A stretch of 64,000 nt of DNA from UBA3478 sp965662045 (GTDB lineage: Bacteria > Bacteroidota > Bacteroidia > Flavobacteriales > Flavobacteriaceae), in the NCBI GenBank assembly GCA_965662045.1, contig CBFIGE010000002.1:124001-188000 (forward strand), read 5' to 3'. Position 1 is the stretch's first letter; every line of letters begins with the position of its first letter. The notes beneath the pieces are model-generated. The model searched no databases. It was given only the letters and a program-made list of their open reading frames with translations, and was not told where the DNA came from. Positions 38,289-48,000 of this stretch are shown here, piece after piece. The translations under genes were made by a program, and so were the position numbers.

Positions 38289-38648
38289 ATGTCTAAAATC
38301 AATCTAAAATCTAAGTTTGAATTATTTCAAGACTTGTGGTCGCCTAAAGTCATTGCTGAGTTGAACGATTATCAATTCAAACTAGTGCGCGTTAAGGGAG
38401 ATTTTGTTTGGCATAAACACGATGAGACTGATGAGGCTTTTTTGGTACTTGAAGGTTTGCTAAAAATAGAATTTGAGGACAAAACCATTGAATTGAAAGA
38501 AGGAGAACTTTATGTTGTTCCTAAGGGTTTGTTGCACCGTCCTTTTGCTCTACAAGAGACAAAAATTTTAATTCTTGAACCCAGGAATATTATAAATACA
38601 GGAGATTTGTCTAATGAGTTGACAGCAGAAAACGATCAGTGGATTTAG
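38289..38648 (+). CDS. Cupin domain protein
   Basis: The 119-aa single-domain cupin has motif 1 VWHKHDETDEAFLVLEG (His, His, Glu metal ligands) and motif 2 GELYVVPKGLLHRP. The metal site looks intact, so it may be a small dioxygenase, isomerase or sugar-binding protein; substrate unknown. It converges with the nucleoside hydrolase gene with a 4-bp overlap. Confidence 0.85.
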   Translation: MSKINLKSKFELFQDLWSPKVIAELNDYQFKLVRVKGDFVWHKHDETDEAFLVLEGLLKIEFEDKTIELKEGELYVVPKGLLHRPFALQETKILILEPRNIINTGDLSNELTAENDQWI

Positions 38649-39610
38649 TGCTGATTTAGACTCTCGTAAAAATCATTGATAATTGCCTTGCGATCAAAAT
38701 TTTCCCATAGCGTAATCCGATTTTGATTATGTGGTCGATCTACCCAATTTTTAGTAACAACGGTTGGAGCTGGAATACTTCTTTTTTCTCCCCATTGACT
38801 GTTTTTAAGCACTGCGAGTGCCACTAAATCAAATAAGGCTCTCGAGGGCGGATCACCGTATAAGTCTATTTTTGAGAATAGCTCGATAGAGTAGTTTCCA
38901 AAATTGGTGAAACTTCCTCCATGTCGACCTATAACTGGTTTTACTTCAGGCCCCTTGTCTTTCATTTTTTTATGTACTTCGTCTAGGGATACTTTTACGG
39001 CATCTGAGCCTGATTTTTTTCCATATCTCACGGTTACTATCTCAAAATCTAAATCTTGTTCAAGAAGGTAATTCAACGAAGGAATATCATTCTCTTGATT
39101 GTATTCACCTGGTTCTGGATAATTAGAGCCCAACCAAACTAATCTAATTTGTTCTTTAATTGAAGGGTCTTTTTCTACGGCCAAGGCCACGTTGGTCAAC
39201 TTTCCGATTGCCGCAATAACAAGTTTTTCTTTTTTTGACTTACGGGCTTCTCTTATAATGAAATCAACGGCTGTCTTGCCGTCATAGGTTTCAGATTGAA
39301 CTTGCGCTTTGAGCTCGTTAAAATTCGAATTTGCGCCTTTTAAAATGTCGTATTTTCCGGATACATCACATAAGTCTGCAACTCTTTTGGCTTCATCGAA
39401 ATGCTGATCTATTTCTCCACCATTATAGGTGGTATTTACAGTTATACCTTTGATGTCAAATGTCTCTTCATTGAAAAATAAATACGCCAGGGCGTGTTGA
39501 TCATCTAGTTCATTATTGGCATCTGTATCTAAAATAATTGGTATTTTTTTTTCCTGACAAATACTCCATTTGAAACTGATTACTAAAAGTAGGAGTAGGT
39601 ATTTTTTCAT
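38645..39610 (-). CDS. Exported inosine/uridine-preferring-type nucleoside hydrolase
   Basis: The 321-aa product splits nucleosides into base and ribose. A signal peptide (LLLLVISFKWSICQE) implies a periplasmic or outer location, unlike the cytosolic E. coli enzymes. The calcium-site motif is DTDANNELDD (28-37), two residues longer than the usual DTDPGxDD, marking a distinct subgroup. Further motifs are IAAIGKLTNVA and a C-terminal DLVALA. It is the last gene of a four-gene operon, with one base between it and rbsK. Confidence 0.86.
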   Translation of the reverse strand: MKKYLLLLLVISFKWSICQEKKIPIILDTDANNELDDQHALAYLFFNEETFDIKGITVNTTYNGGEIDQHFDEAKRVADLCDVSGKYDILKGANSNFNELKAQVQSETYDGKTAVDFIIREARKSKKEKLVIAAIGKLTNVALAVEKDPSIKEQIRLVWLGSNYPEPGEYNQENDIPSLNYLLEQDLDFEIVTVRYGKKSGSDAVKVSLDEVHKKMKDKGPEVKPVIGRHGGSFTNFGNYSIELFSKIDLYGDPPSRALFDLVALAVLKNSQWGEKRSIPAPTVVTKNWVDRPHNQNRITLWENFDRKAIINDFYESLNQH

Positions 39611-39611
39611 A

Positions 39612-40514
39612 TTAAATGATTTCGTTTATAGTTGGAATAGAGGGTTGTGCACCTTTACGGGTTACTGATAGTGTCGCGGATTTCATACTCAATTCAATAG
39701 CAGTTTTCAAGTCATTATCTTTTAAAGCCGCTGCCAAATACCCGTTAAAAACATCACCAGCAGCGGTGGTATCAATGGCTTTAACCTTTGAAGTCGATAT
39801 AAATTGTCCTTTCTGCTCGTGAGAAATGAAATAAACACCTTTATCTCCAAGGGTTATTATGACTGCTCTATTTACCATTTGTAACAAACTGAAAGCTGCT
39901 CGTTCGATACTTTTCTGGTCAACTAATTCTATACCTGTTAGGCCATATGTTTCTGTTTCGTTTGGGGTAATGATGTCTATATTTTTTAAAAGCTCAAGAC
40001 TAATTTCTTGGTAAGGTGCAGGATTTAAAATAATTAAAGCCTTTTTGTTCTTGGCTTGTTTCAGTAAATAAGCTACCGAGCTTAAAGGTATCTCAAGTTG
40101 ACAAAGTACAATATCCTTTTCAGTAATCTGATCTAAAATACGATCTATATTCTGCTGGTTTAAGTGCTTGTTAGCGCCAGGAGCAACTATTATTGCATTC
40201 TCACCTGAATTTTGATTTACCATAATCATCGCTGTTCCTGAAGCAACTCCTTTTTGTTTTTCTATGAATGAAGTATCTATACCTTCACTGTTGTAAACAG
40301 CTATGGCATTGCTTCCGAATTCATCATCACCTACCTTGGTTAAAAAAAGTACATTTGCTCCTGCTCTTGCCGCTGATACTGCTTGATTAGCCCCTTTACC
40401 TCCTGAAATCACCTCAAAATCGCCACCTATTACCGTTTCACCATCTGCTGGAAATTTTGGAGTTTCAAAAACTAAATCCGTATTACTACTTCCGACTACT
40501 ATTACTTTTGACAT
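39612..40514 (-). CDS. rbsK: Ribokinase
   Basis: The enzyme phosphorylates ribose to ribose-5-phosphate. The 300-aa PfkB protein has GGKGANQAVSAARAG near residues 38-52 and the catalytic DTTAAGDVFNGYLAA with Asp base. Sequence and length fit ribokinase well, although specificity is by family similarity. Its stop is 1 base before the nucleoside hydrolase ATG and it follows the permease gene by 2 bases, fitting a path from ribose uptake to phosphorylation. Confidence 0.9.
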   Translation of the reverse strand: MSKVIVVGSSNTDLVFETPKFPADGETVIGGDFEVISGGKGANQAVSAARAGANVLFLTKVGDDEFGSNAIAVYNSEGIDTSFIEKQKGVASGTAMIMVNQNSGENAIIVAPGANKHLNQQNIDRILDQITEKDIVLCQLEIPLSSVAYLLKQAKNKKALIILNPAPYQEISLELLKNIDIITPNETETYGLTGIELVDQKSIERAAFSLLQMVNRAVIITLGDKGVYFISHEQKGQFISTSKVKAIDTTAAGDVFNGYLAAALKDNDLKTAIELSMKSATLSVTRKGAQPSIPTINEII

Positions 40515-40516
40515 AA

Positions 40517-41512
40517 TTATATTTTAGCGAGAATAATTAGGGTTAACCCACCGAGGAATAATAGAAACATCAAGGAGATTAAGGTATTCGTTCCTTTAGG
40601 AGCATTTTTAAATTCTTTCCAAATAAATACCCCCCAAAGTGCTGCAACCATGGTTGCCCCTTGTCCCAAACCGTAAGAAATAGCGTATCCGGCTTTGCCT
40701 GCAGCAATAGTATTTAGTACCATACCTATGCACCAGATTGCGCCACCTAAGATTCCAATCAGATGCAATTTAGTATTACCCTTTTTGAAATAATCTGAAT
40801 AGCTCACTGCAGCGCCGCTTAATGGCTTATACATGAATATGCTATTGAATAAAAAGTTGGAGAAGAATATACCAAGAGAAAAAATGAAGGTGGCTGTGTA
40901 AGGAGTTAGTTTACCTGTTGCAATAACTTCAAAATCTTCAGACATAGAGGCTGCGACAAAGCGGTAAAAGAATCCCATTAAAACACCCGCGCAAATGGAT
41001 ATTAAAATTCCTTTTGTCGAGGACTTTTTAGTACTTATTTTTTTGTAGGCAATGGCATCTACAATAATTGCTAGAGTTACCAAGGCAACACCTATAAAGA
41101 GTAGCGTTGGATTTCCATCTGGTACAGCGATATAATTTACTAGAACACCTTGAACTAGTGCAATACCAATACCTATTGGAAACGCAATTGCCATTCCGGC
41201 GATATCGATTGCTGCCACCAAAAGCAAGTTGGCAATATTGAATATAATACCACCTAAAAGTGCTAGTCCAATGGCATTTAGGGAACTTTGATTGAGGTTT
41301 TCAATAAAGGGAGCACCAGAATCTCCAGAGCTTCCAAGAGTAAGTCCGAAAAGAAGTGAGAGCAAAATAATTCCTAAGGTGTAGTCCCAGTAAAAAAGAG
41401 GGAACCCCCATTCTTTGGAAGCCATTTTTTGTGTGTTTGCCCAAGATCCCCAGCAAAACATTGTGATAAAACATAGGATGACTGCAGTCAAATAAGAAGA
41501 AACAATAAACAT
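40517..41512 (-). CDS. DMT-superfamily permease (GRP sugar / ureide permease type)
   Basis: The 331-aa protein has about ten membrane segments. FCWGSWANTQK near the N-terminus, FYWDYTLG and AFPIGIGIALVQG fit the GRP/ureide-permease branch of the DMT superfamily. Plant members carry ureides and nucleobases, bacterial GRP members carry glucose or ribose. Its place immediately upstream of rbsK and the nucleoside hydrolase suggests ribose or nucleoside import. It follows the ADP-ribosylglycohydrolase gene by 69 bases. Confidence 0.8.
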   Translation of the reverse strand: MFIVSSYLTAVILCFITMFCWGSWANTQKMASKEWGFPLFYWDYTLGIILLSLLFGLTLGSSGDSGAPFIENLNQSSLNAIGLALLGGIIFNIANLLLVAAIDIAGMAIAFPIGIGIALVQGVLVNYIAVPDGNPTLLFIGVALVTLAIIVDAIAYKKISTKKSSTKGILISICAGVLMGFFYRFVAASMSEDFEVIATGKLTPYTATFIFSLGIFFSNFLFNSIFMYKPLSGAAVSYSDYFKKGNTKLHLIGILGGAIWCIGMVLNTIAAGKAGYAISYGLGQGATMVAALWGVFIWKEFKNAPKGTNTLISLMFLLFLGGLTLIILAKI

Positions 41513-41581
41513 AATTTAGTTAGGTTGGTTCTTCTAAAAGTATAATTTTTTCGCTAAACGGTTTTTCGCAAGCTCGTAAAC

Positions 41582-43207
41582 TTAATTTTTGATACGAATC
41601 AAATCAATAGTTTTTGGATTTAGACTCTGATCGCCAATTATTTTTAAGGTGTGTGATTTGTGCTCTAGCGCTGTTTTTTCAAAAACTTTAAAATAATACT
41701 GACCATTGGTTTCAGTGGTGCTGAGATTGAAATTTCCTATGAATTCATCATCTAAATAGATCTTCATTGAACCTCCATCAATACTGCGATAAGAAAATAA
41801 TTGTATGGCTTTACCGTCAAATGTGATTTCGGCCGTACAATTTGATTTACCAACACTAAGGGTTGCACCAGAGGCATTCCACTGCTCTTTTTGGATTTCG
41901 AAACCTGTATAACTCCAAGATTCATCATTATCTTCTATTGTTTGCCAGGGATCTTTTTCAATGATTGTTGAAGCAATAGTAGGTCCATCTTTGAATTGAG
42001 GGATGATCCAATGTTCGTCGTCAAGACTCCCATTCATTTCGTTTTTAACAACTGCATCGATAAGTTTTAGTCCTCTATCGGCCATATCGTTAAAATCATC
42101 AATCTTCATGGGGGTATTATATCGCGTTCGAGCAATGTTATATGAAGTCGAAAAATTATAATCAAATAGGTTTTTCAATTTATCGAAACCCATTATAAGC
42201 CCTAAAAATCCACCCCAAGTTGCCGTGGGATTGTCTGAATCCCATCCACACATGCTTGCAATGGAGAGGGTTCTTTTAAAATCACCTTCTCCGTAGAGCA
42301 AGCTTATAATTGAAGCGGCAAAGTTGATACCTGAATCCCAAGGATACTGGTAGATATATCCTGTATTGCTGTTGTATTGGTATCTGTTTGCTACCATATC
42401 CCGGGTTTTTTCCCAATCGTTTTTATCTGGATTTTCAAGATAACTGTTGTATACAAAATCATACATATCTGCGATATAAGAGGAATCAGGAATGTATTTT
42501 CGAGCAATCTCGCTGATTCTTAGGATTTCGTCTTTACGATTTTTTTTGGTATCCAGGGTGATCGCTAGGGTATGCATAATCACATAAAATTCTGCAGCCC
42601 ACTTAGAATGTGCGTAGGCCGTTGTTCTTATCGGAAGATGCGCTAGCTTAAGACCTATATCTGGTCGAGATGGGGCAAGTGCTCCAAATAATTCTGTGGT
42701 TAATTGAGCATCAATCATTTCCCACATGGGATTATTATCAGGATGTGATGTGTTAGGGGGTAAGGCGCCGTTTTGCATTTGTGTAAGTGCAGCCAAGTTT
42801 GATACCCAGAGCAAGGGCAATCCAATGTGTTTTCGCCAGGCTGCACTGATTTGACTAGGTGTCAATAAAGGAGAATTATTTTGTTCCATCGCCAATTGAT
42901 AGATATACTCTATATCTGTATCGTCATCTGCTCCCCAAGGATCTTGATTTAGTACAAAATTAAATTTACCTTCTCCAAAATCGTCATCCGTAAAAAAAGG
43001 AAAATCAACTCTTCTGTTTTCGGTGGGAAGTCCTGTCCAATTACCAATGCACGATCCCAACCAAAATCCCATTAAATGATCCTTGTATGCCGCTTTCGAA
43101 ATAACCAACGAGTCTCGAGAAATTACGTCATTTACTTCTTTTTGTTGATTGGAAAATAATGTAAAAAACGAAAACGAGATACTGAATACAAAGGATAATA
43201 CATACAT
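41582..43207 (-). CDS. Exported ADP-ribosylglycohydrolase-family protein with C-terminal beta domain
   Basis: The 541-aa product has a signal peptide (SFVFSISFSFFTLFSN) and an ARH/DraG fold: MGFWLGSCIGNWTGLPTE, ADDDTDIEY, and the metal motif WDSDNPTATWGGFLG matching the DSDTxxxxxG pattern. The last 120 residues are a beta-rich module (GKAIQLFSYRSIDGGSMKIY) that could bind carbohydrate. Known enzymes remove ADP-ribose from proteins or split ADP-ribose conjugates; this exported form probably acts on external substrates. It heads the operon with a permease, rbsK and an exported nucleoside hydrolase. Confidence 0.85.
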   Translation of the reverse strand: MYVLSFVFSISFSFFTLFSNQQKEVNDVISRDSLVISKAAYKDHLMGFWLGSCIGNWTGLPTENRRVDFPFFTDDDFGEGKFNFVLNQDPWGADDDTDIEYIYQLAMEQNNSPLLTPSQISAAWRKHIGLPLLWVSNLAALTQMQNGALPPNTSHPDNNPMWEMIDAQLTTELFGALAPSRPDIGLKLAHLPIRTTAYAHSKWAAEFYVIMHTLAITLDTKKNRKDEILRISEIARKYIPDSSYIADMYDFVYNSYLENPDKNDWEKTRDMVANRYQYNSNTGYIYQYPWDSGINFAASIISLLYGEGDFKRTLSIASMCGWDSDNPTATWGGFLGLIMGFDKLKNLFDYNFSTSYNIARTRYNTPMKIDDFNDMADRGLKLIDAVVKNEMNGSLDDEHWIIPQFKDGPTIASTIIEKDPWQTIEDNDESWSYTGFEIQKEQWNASGATLSVGKSNCTAEITFDGKAIQLFSYRSIDGGSMKIYLDDEFIGNFNLSTTETNGQYYFKVFEKTALEHKSHTLKIIGDQSLNPKTIDLIRIKN

Positions 43208-43290
43208 AAGATGGCGAACTTAACGTATGGTAAGATAACGTTTAGTCTTCAAAAAACTAAAAGCATTAAAAAGGTGGTACACTAAAGTAA

Positions 43291-44073
43291 CTAGACTGCT
43301 TTTTCAGACATAGCATGTGCTATACCATCCCATAGGCTAATCCTTTTTTCTAAGGCTAAAACAGCAATTTCTTCGGCCTCTTTCCATTTCACCTCATCGT
43401 TTCCACATAATTCTTCGACCATTTGAAGAGAAAGGGGACCGTGTTCGTCACCGTCTAATTCGATATGCCTTTCTAAATAATAATTCAACTTGCTATATTT
43501 TTTATTGGACTCATCAGCTTGTTTTAAAATTTCTATGAACATATCTGGGATGAGGTCCTCTCGTCCAAAAGTGAAAGCCGATGCAATGAGGTGCGTTTTT
43601 CTTGTGTCAATAACCGCAAAGGTGAAGTTCACAAAATCTGAAACTTCAGCTCTTAATTGCAAATCTTGTAAAGCAGATGAAATGGATTTTTTTTCTTTTA
43701 TTTTTTGGATAAAGCTTTGGATGGAATTGGTACTTGCACCTGCCTGATCCATGGCTTCTAAATACATTTCAAAATGACTCTTTGCCTCACCTAATTCATT
43801 GATATCGCTCTCTTCTCCGTGTACGATTTCATTAATGAATCTTGACAAGGTGGGGTTTTTCGCGGGTGTCCAAGGAACCTCTGTTGTGGTAAGATCAATC
43901 TGTAAGGCCTTTAAAAGGGACATAAAGTCCCATACTGCAAATGCGTGATGCTCCATAAACACCTGTATATCTTCAATAGAAGTGAGTTGGGAGTACAAAG
44001 GATGAGACTTCAGCTCATTTTGTAGTGGCACTAACTTTTGTTCAAGTAATCGAATTGATGATGAGACTTCCAT
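43291..44073 (-). CDS. DUF3050 family protein (heme-oxygenase-like fold)
   Basis: The 260-aa soluble protein matches DUF3050: VFMEHHAFAVWDFMSLLKALQ, FINEIVHGEESDIN, and a C-terminal RHIELDGDEHGPLS, together giving His and Glu residues placed as in heme-oxygenase-like diiron or heme proteins. No signal peptide. Function is not established. The ATG at 44073 is used; an in-frame TTG at 44088 is less likely. Confidence 0.82.
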   Translation of the reverse strand: MEVSSSIRLLEQKLVPLQNELKSHPLYSQLTSIEDIQVFMEHHAFAVWDFMSLLKALQIDLTTTEVPWTPAKNPTLSRFINEIVHGEESDINELGEAKSHFEMYLEAMDQAGASTNSIQSFIQKIKEKKSISSALQDLQLRAEVSDFVNFTFAVIDTRKTHLIASAFTFGREDLIPDMFIEILKQADESNKKYSKLNYYLERHIELDGDEHGPLSLQMVEELCGNDEVKWKEAEEIAVLALEKRISLWDGIAHAMSEKAV

Positions 44074-44166
44074 ATTTTTTATACGCAATTTAAGCCCAAT
44101 TTACAGTGTGACTAAATTTTGTTTAACTAATAAATTAATGTCTTCTCTATGGAATACCTCAACTAT

Positions 44167-45055
44167 TTAAAAACAATTAGGCGCATACTCGCCAGAGGTG
44201 ACGCGAAAAAAGCGCTCACCGTTTAGGTATAATTTTTCTTCTCTGTACTCAAGGGCGTAACGATATTGTTCTCCATTGTTGAAGTTTAAGATCAGATTTG
44301 TAGAACCATCACTTCCGATTCCTATTGTCCAACTGCCGTCTCCGGCACTTGCTCCCGTATCATACCCTGATATTCCGCTTCCGCTTGCCGAGACTTTACT
44401 ACTGCTGTTGTATCTAAAAAAACCTTTTTCACAGATATCTATGACTCGTTCTGAGCTTTAACCGCCAGATATCCCATCAGAACTATAGCTAGATGAATAA
44501 TAAGAATCCATATAGGTCAACTTTACATTAGACAGAAATTCTTTCCATTGATTGAATTCATTAACACGGTCTACTTTTTTAAAGTCTAAAGAGTCGTAGA
44601 TTTGATCTACTACCTCCTTATGAACAGATGAAAACAACTGAGGCTGAGTCGTGGCAATGATCGTAACCCCAACGCCTTGATAAGGATTTTCAAGGCCAAT
44701 AACATAAGCTTTTACACTTTGATATTCCATAGTTCCTGAGAAAACACCACTAATGGCTTTAGGAGCTATATTTTGTAAGTCATCGGATAAAAATAAGCTT
44801 GAATCTTGATCGAATTGCATTCCATTTAATGCTTCGGTTCTCAACTGTTCGATATCATAGTTGTGCGTAATATGAATCCGGGAACTGTTTGAGAACCGAT
44901 AAGTAAAAACCCATCTCCATCTTGGGCAATTCAACCGATAGGAACTTCTATGGATATACCTAATTGTTCGTATTCAATTTTTCTTGTTTTTTTGACCAAA
45001 GTAGTGCGCATGCAAAAAAGCAGCATAGAGCCATATAAAAAAGTTTTGGTGACAT
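44167..45055 (-). pseudogene. Multiply disrupted exported-protein gene
   Basis: Reading the minus strand from 45055 gives a signal peptide (MSPKLFYMALCCFFACALL), a frameshift in an A-rich tract near 44965-44995, a segment EYEQLGISIEVPIG then a TGA stop (44931-44933, probably from a Trp codon), continuation IAQDGDGFLLIGSQTVPGF, a second frameshift near 44865-44880, a long stretch ITHNYDIEQLRTEALNG to SSYSSDGISGG, a TAA stop (44458-44460) where a Tyr codon is expected, and in-frame continuation SSERVIDICEKGFF to EYAPNCF ending at 44167. At least four lesions in one continuous coding pattern mean a decayed gene. The 158-aa open piece at 44458-44934 is not an intact protein. It lies just downstream of the BNR-repeat gene. 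Confidence 0.85.
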
Positions 45056-45075
45056 ATATGGTGCTTTTTATAGGC

Positions 45076-48000
45076 TTAAGGCTTCATTGCTGTACCTGTG
45101 TTATCCTCGATTAATCGGTTTACTTTCGTCAAATCATTCTTCAACACCTTGTTGAGGTTTGCTAGGAGTAATTCGAGTTCTTTGGAGAGTTCAGCAAAGA
45201 CTTTATAAACGCCGTCTGTGGGCCTCGCATCTCCATTTTCTAAACTCCTTCTCAAAGAGGCAAGTCGGTTATTCAATTTGATTGGAAAATTTAAAGGGTC
45301 TTGACCAGATTGATTTTGTACTTGATATAAAGCTTCTTCTATCTCACTTAATTTTGAAAGGAAAGGAGCTATAATTTTTTTCTGATTTTTTGCAGAAATT
45401 CTGGTATCAGCATCTTTGATTTTCGCTTTAATATCTCGAATCTTAATAACAGCTTCATTGGCAGCTGTTGTTTTTTGCGTGATTTGCATAGCGAGTGCAA
45501 ACTGCTTGTCTAAATCTTCTTTACTAATTCCTTTGAGATTCGGATTTATTTCGATGGAGAAGGGATAGGTCTTTTGATAATCACCTGTTCTCATTCTCAC
45601 TTTATATTGACCTATCGGCGCTTTTGGACCTCTGGTAGGCCTAGCACTCCAGATGATCATTCCTTCAAAATCTGTTGCTCCTTTGTAACGTAAATCCCAT
45701 GTAAAGGTGTTTAGGCCCTTTGCTGTAGTAGGTTTTGAGGAGCCTCCTCTTTGCCACCAAGGAATATTGGGATCGACTTCGTACTTAACCTGGTCTCCTG
45801 TAAAGGTGTCTATCACTTCATCGTTTTGATCGAGAATGTCAAAACTCACTGTTTCAACTTCCTCGTTGAGGTGATATTGAATGTGAGCTTCACTAATTCC
45901 TCTTATAGCGTTATTAGGCTTGTAAAGAATAGCTTCTTGATTTTTCATCTCTGCCTGGTGTTGACGAATAGGTTCTATATCGTCCATTATCCAAAAGCCT
46001 CTGCCGTGAGACCCGAGAACAACATCATTGTCTTTAATAACCAAATCGCGTATTGGAGTGTCTGGAAGGTTTAATTGTAAGCTTTTCCATTTTGCTCCAT
46101 CGTTTATAGAGAAATAGACGCCGTGCTCTGTGGCTAAAAAGAGCAAGCCTTTTCTTTTGTGATCTTCACGTATCGCTCTTGCAAAGTGACCATCTGCGAT
46201 GCCATCAATTATTTTAGTCCAAGTTTTTCCGTAATCGTGTGTTTTAAACACATAAGGCAGTCTATCATCTACTTGATATCGATTTGCTGCTACATAAAGT
46301 GTACCTGGTCTATGTTTAGACTCATCGATAATACTTACCCTTGAGAATTTCGGCAGGTCTTTTGGAGTAATATCTTTCCAATTTTTTCCACCATCTTGAG
46401 TGATGTGAATTTTCCCATCATCTGATCCTGCCCAAATGGTGTTAATGTCATGTGCAGATGGAGCTAGAGCAAAGACAGTAGCGTAAATCTCTGGGCCATT
46501 CATGTCCATGGTAATCACGCCTCCTGTTTTTCCAAGTGTACTCGGGTCGGCATAAGTAAGGTCAGGACTTATTTGTTCCCAGGTCTGCCCGTCATTCGTA
46601 GTTCTCCAAACATGTTGAGAACAGGTGTACATCACCTTGCTGTCTTGTGGAGCAAACATGATAGGGAAAGTCCATTGCCAACGCTCCGGTAAGGCATCTG
46701 AAGGTTCTCCTGAGAAAAACCTTGGATATACCTGTATGTCTCTAACTTGACCATTGCTGCGATCGTATCTTGTAAGTAGGGCGCCTTGACTTCCCGCATA
46801 AAAAATATCTGGATCATCAGGGTGTTGTGTAATCCAACCACTTTCACCTCCTCCTACGGCATAATACCAGCCTTTATTCGGTCCTCGGGCTAACATGTGA
46901 CCCCAACCGTCACTTGGCATGGCTAGGGTGCTGTTATCTTGTTGTGCTCCTGCAACGTGATATGGAACATCACTTGTTGTCATCACGTGATAAAACTGTG
47001 AAGTGACAAAATCTTGTTCTGTCCAAGATTCCCCACCATTAATAGTAACATTTCCACCTCCGTCATTGGCGTTGATCATACGTTGAGGATTATTTGGATC
47101 TATCCAGAGATCGTGATTGTCACCGTGAGGTGTTTGGATGATTTTGTCAAATGTATGACCGCCATCACTTGACATGTACATTCTTGTATTCAGTCCGTAG
47201 ACCTTGTCTTTGTCTTGAGGATCGGCATATATTCTGGAGTAGTAAAATGCTCTTTGTCTCAACTTTCTTTCGTCATTGGTTTTTTGCCAAGTTTTACCGG
47301 CATCATCAGAACGAAAAACACCACCTTCATTGGCCTCGACAATGGCCCAGACGCGATTGGAATCAGCAGGTGAAACTGTGACGCCTATTTTACCAATTGG
47401 GCCTGTGGGCATACCTTGATTTTCGGTAAGGTCTGACCAGCTGTCTCCGCCGTCTTCTGACTTCCACAATTTACTTTGGCCTCCGCCTCCCCACATTTTC
47501 CAAGCCTTACGATATACTTGCCAGGTACTGGCGTAAATGACATTTGTATTATTAGGGTCGATAATTAAATCCACAGCACCTGCTTTAGGTCCTACATAGA
47601 GTACTTTCTCCCAAGATTCACCACCGTCTTTAGATCGAAATACGCCACGCTCCTCATTGTCGCCGTATGGATGCCCTAGAGCAGCAACATAAACTAGGTT
47701 TGGGTTGGTGGGATGTATTCGTATTCTCGATACAGCTTGTGTTTCTTTAAGGCCTAAATGTGTCCAAGTTTTTCCAGCATCACTAGATTTATACACCCCA
47801 TCACCTTGAGTGATACTTCCACGCAACTGTACTTCACCCATGCCGATATACACAATATCTGGATTGCTTTCTGCTACAGCAACTGCTCCTACCGAGGAGC
47901 TAGTGACTTGACCATCAGTGACCGCTTTCCATTCATTACCGCCATCTACAGTCTTCCATAATCCACCTCCCGTGGCACCGAAATAATATTCATTGGGTCG

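Noticed and set aside
44276..44461. Plus-strand frame of 61 aa
   Set aside because: It is the antisense shadow of the pseudogene's C-terminal region and has Pro/Leu-rich composition with no homology.
44458..44934. Open frame of 158 aa as a normal small gene
   Set aside because: It lacks a credible start, and clear in-frame continuation after its stop and related coding before its start show it is one piece of a pseudogene.
45751..46074. Plus-strand frame of 107 aa opposite the BNR/VPS10-type gene
   Set aside because: It lies wholly within the long minus-strand coding gene, has the composition of an antisense frame and no signal or motif.
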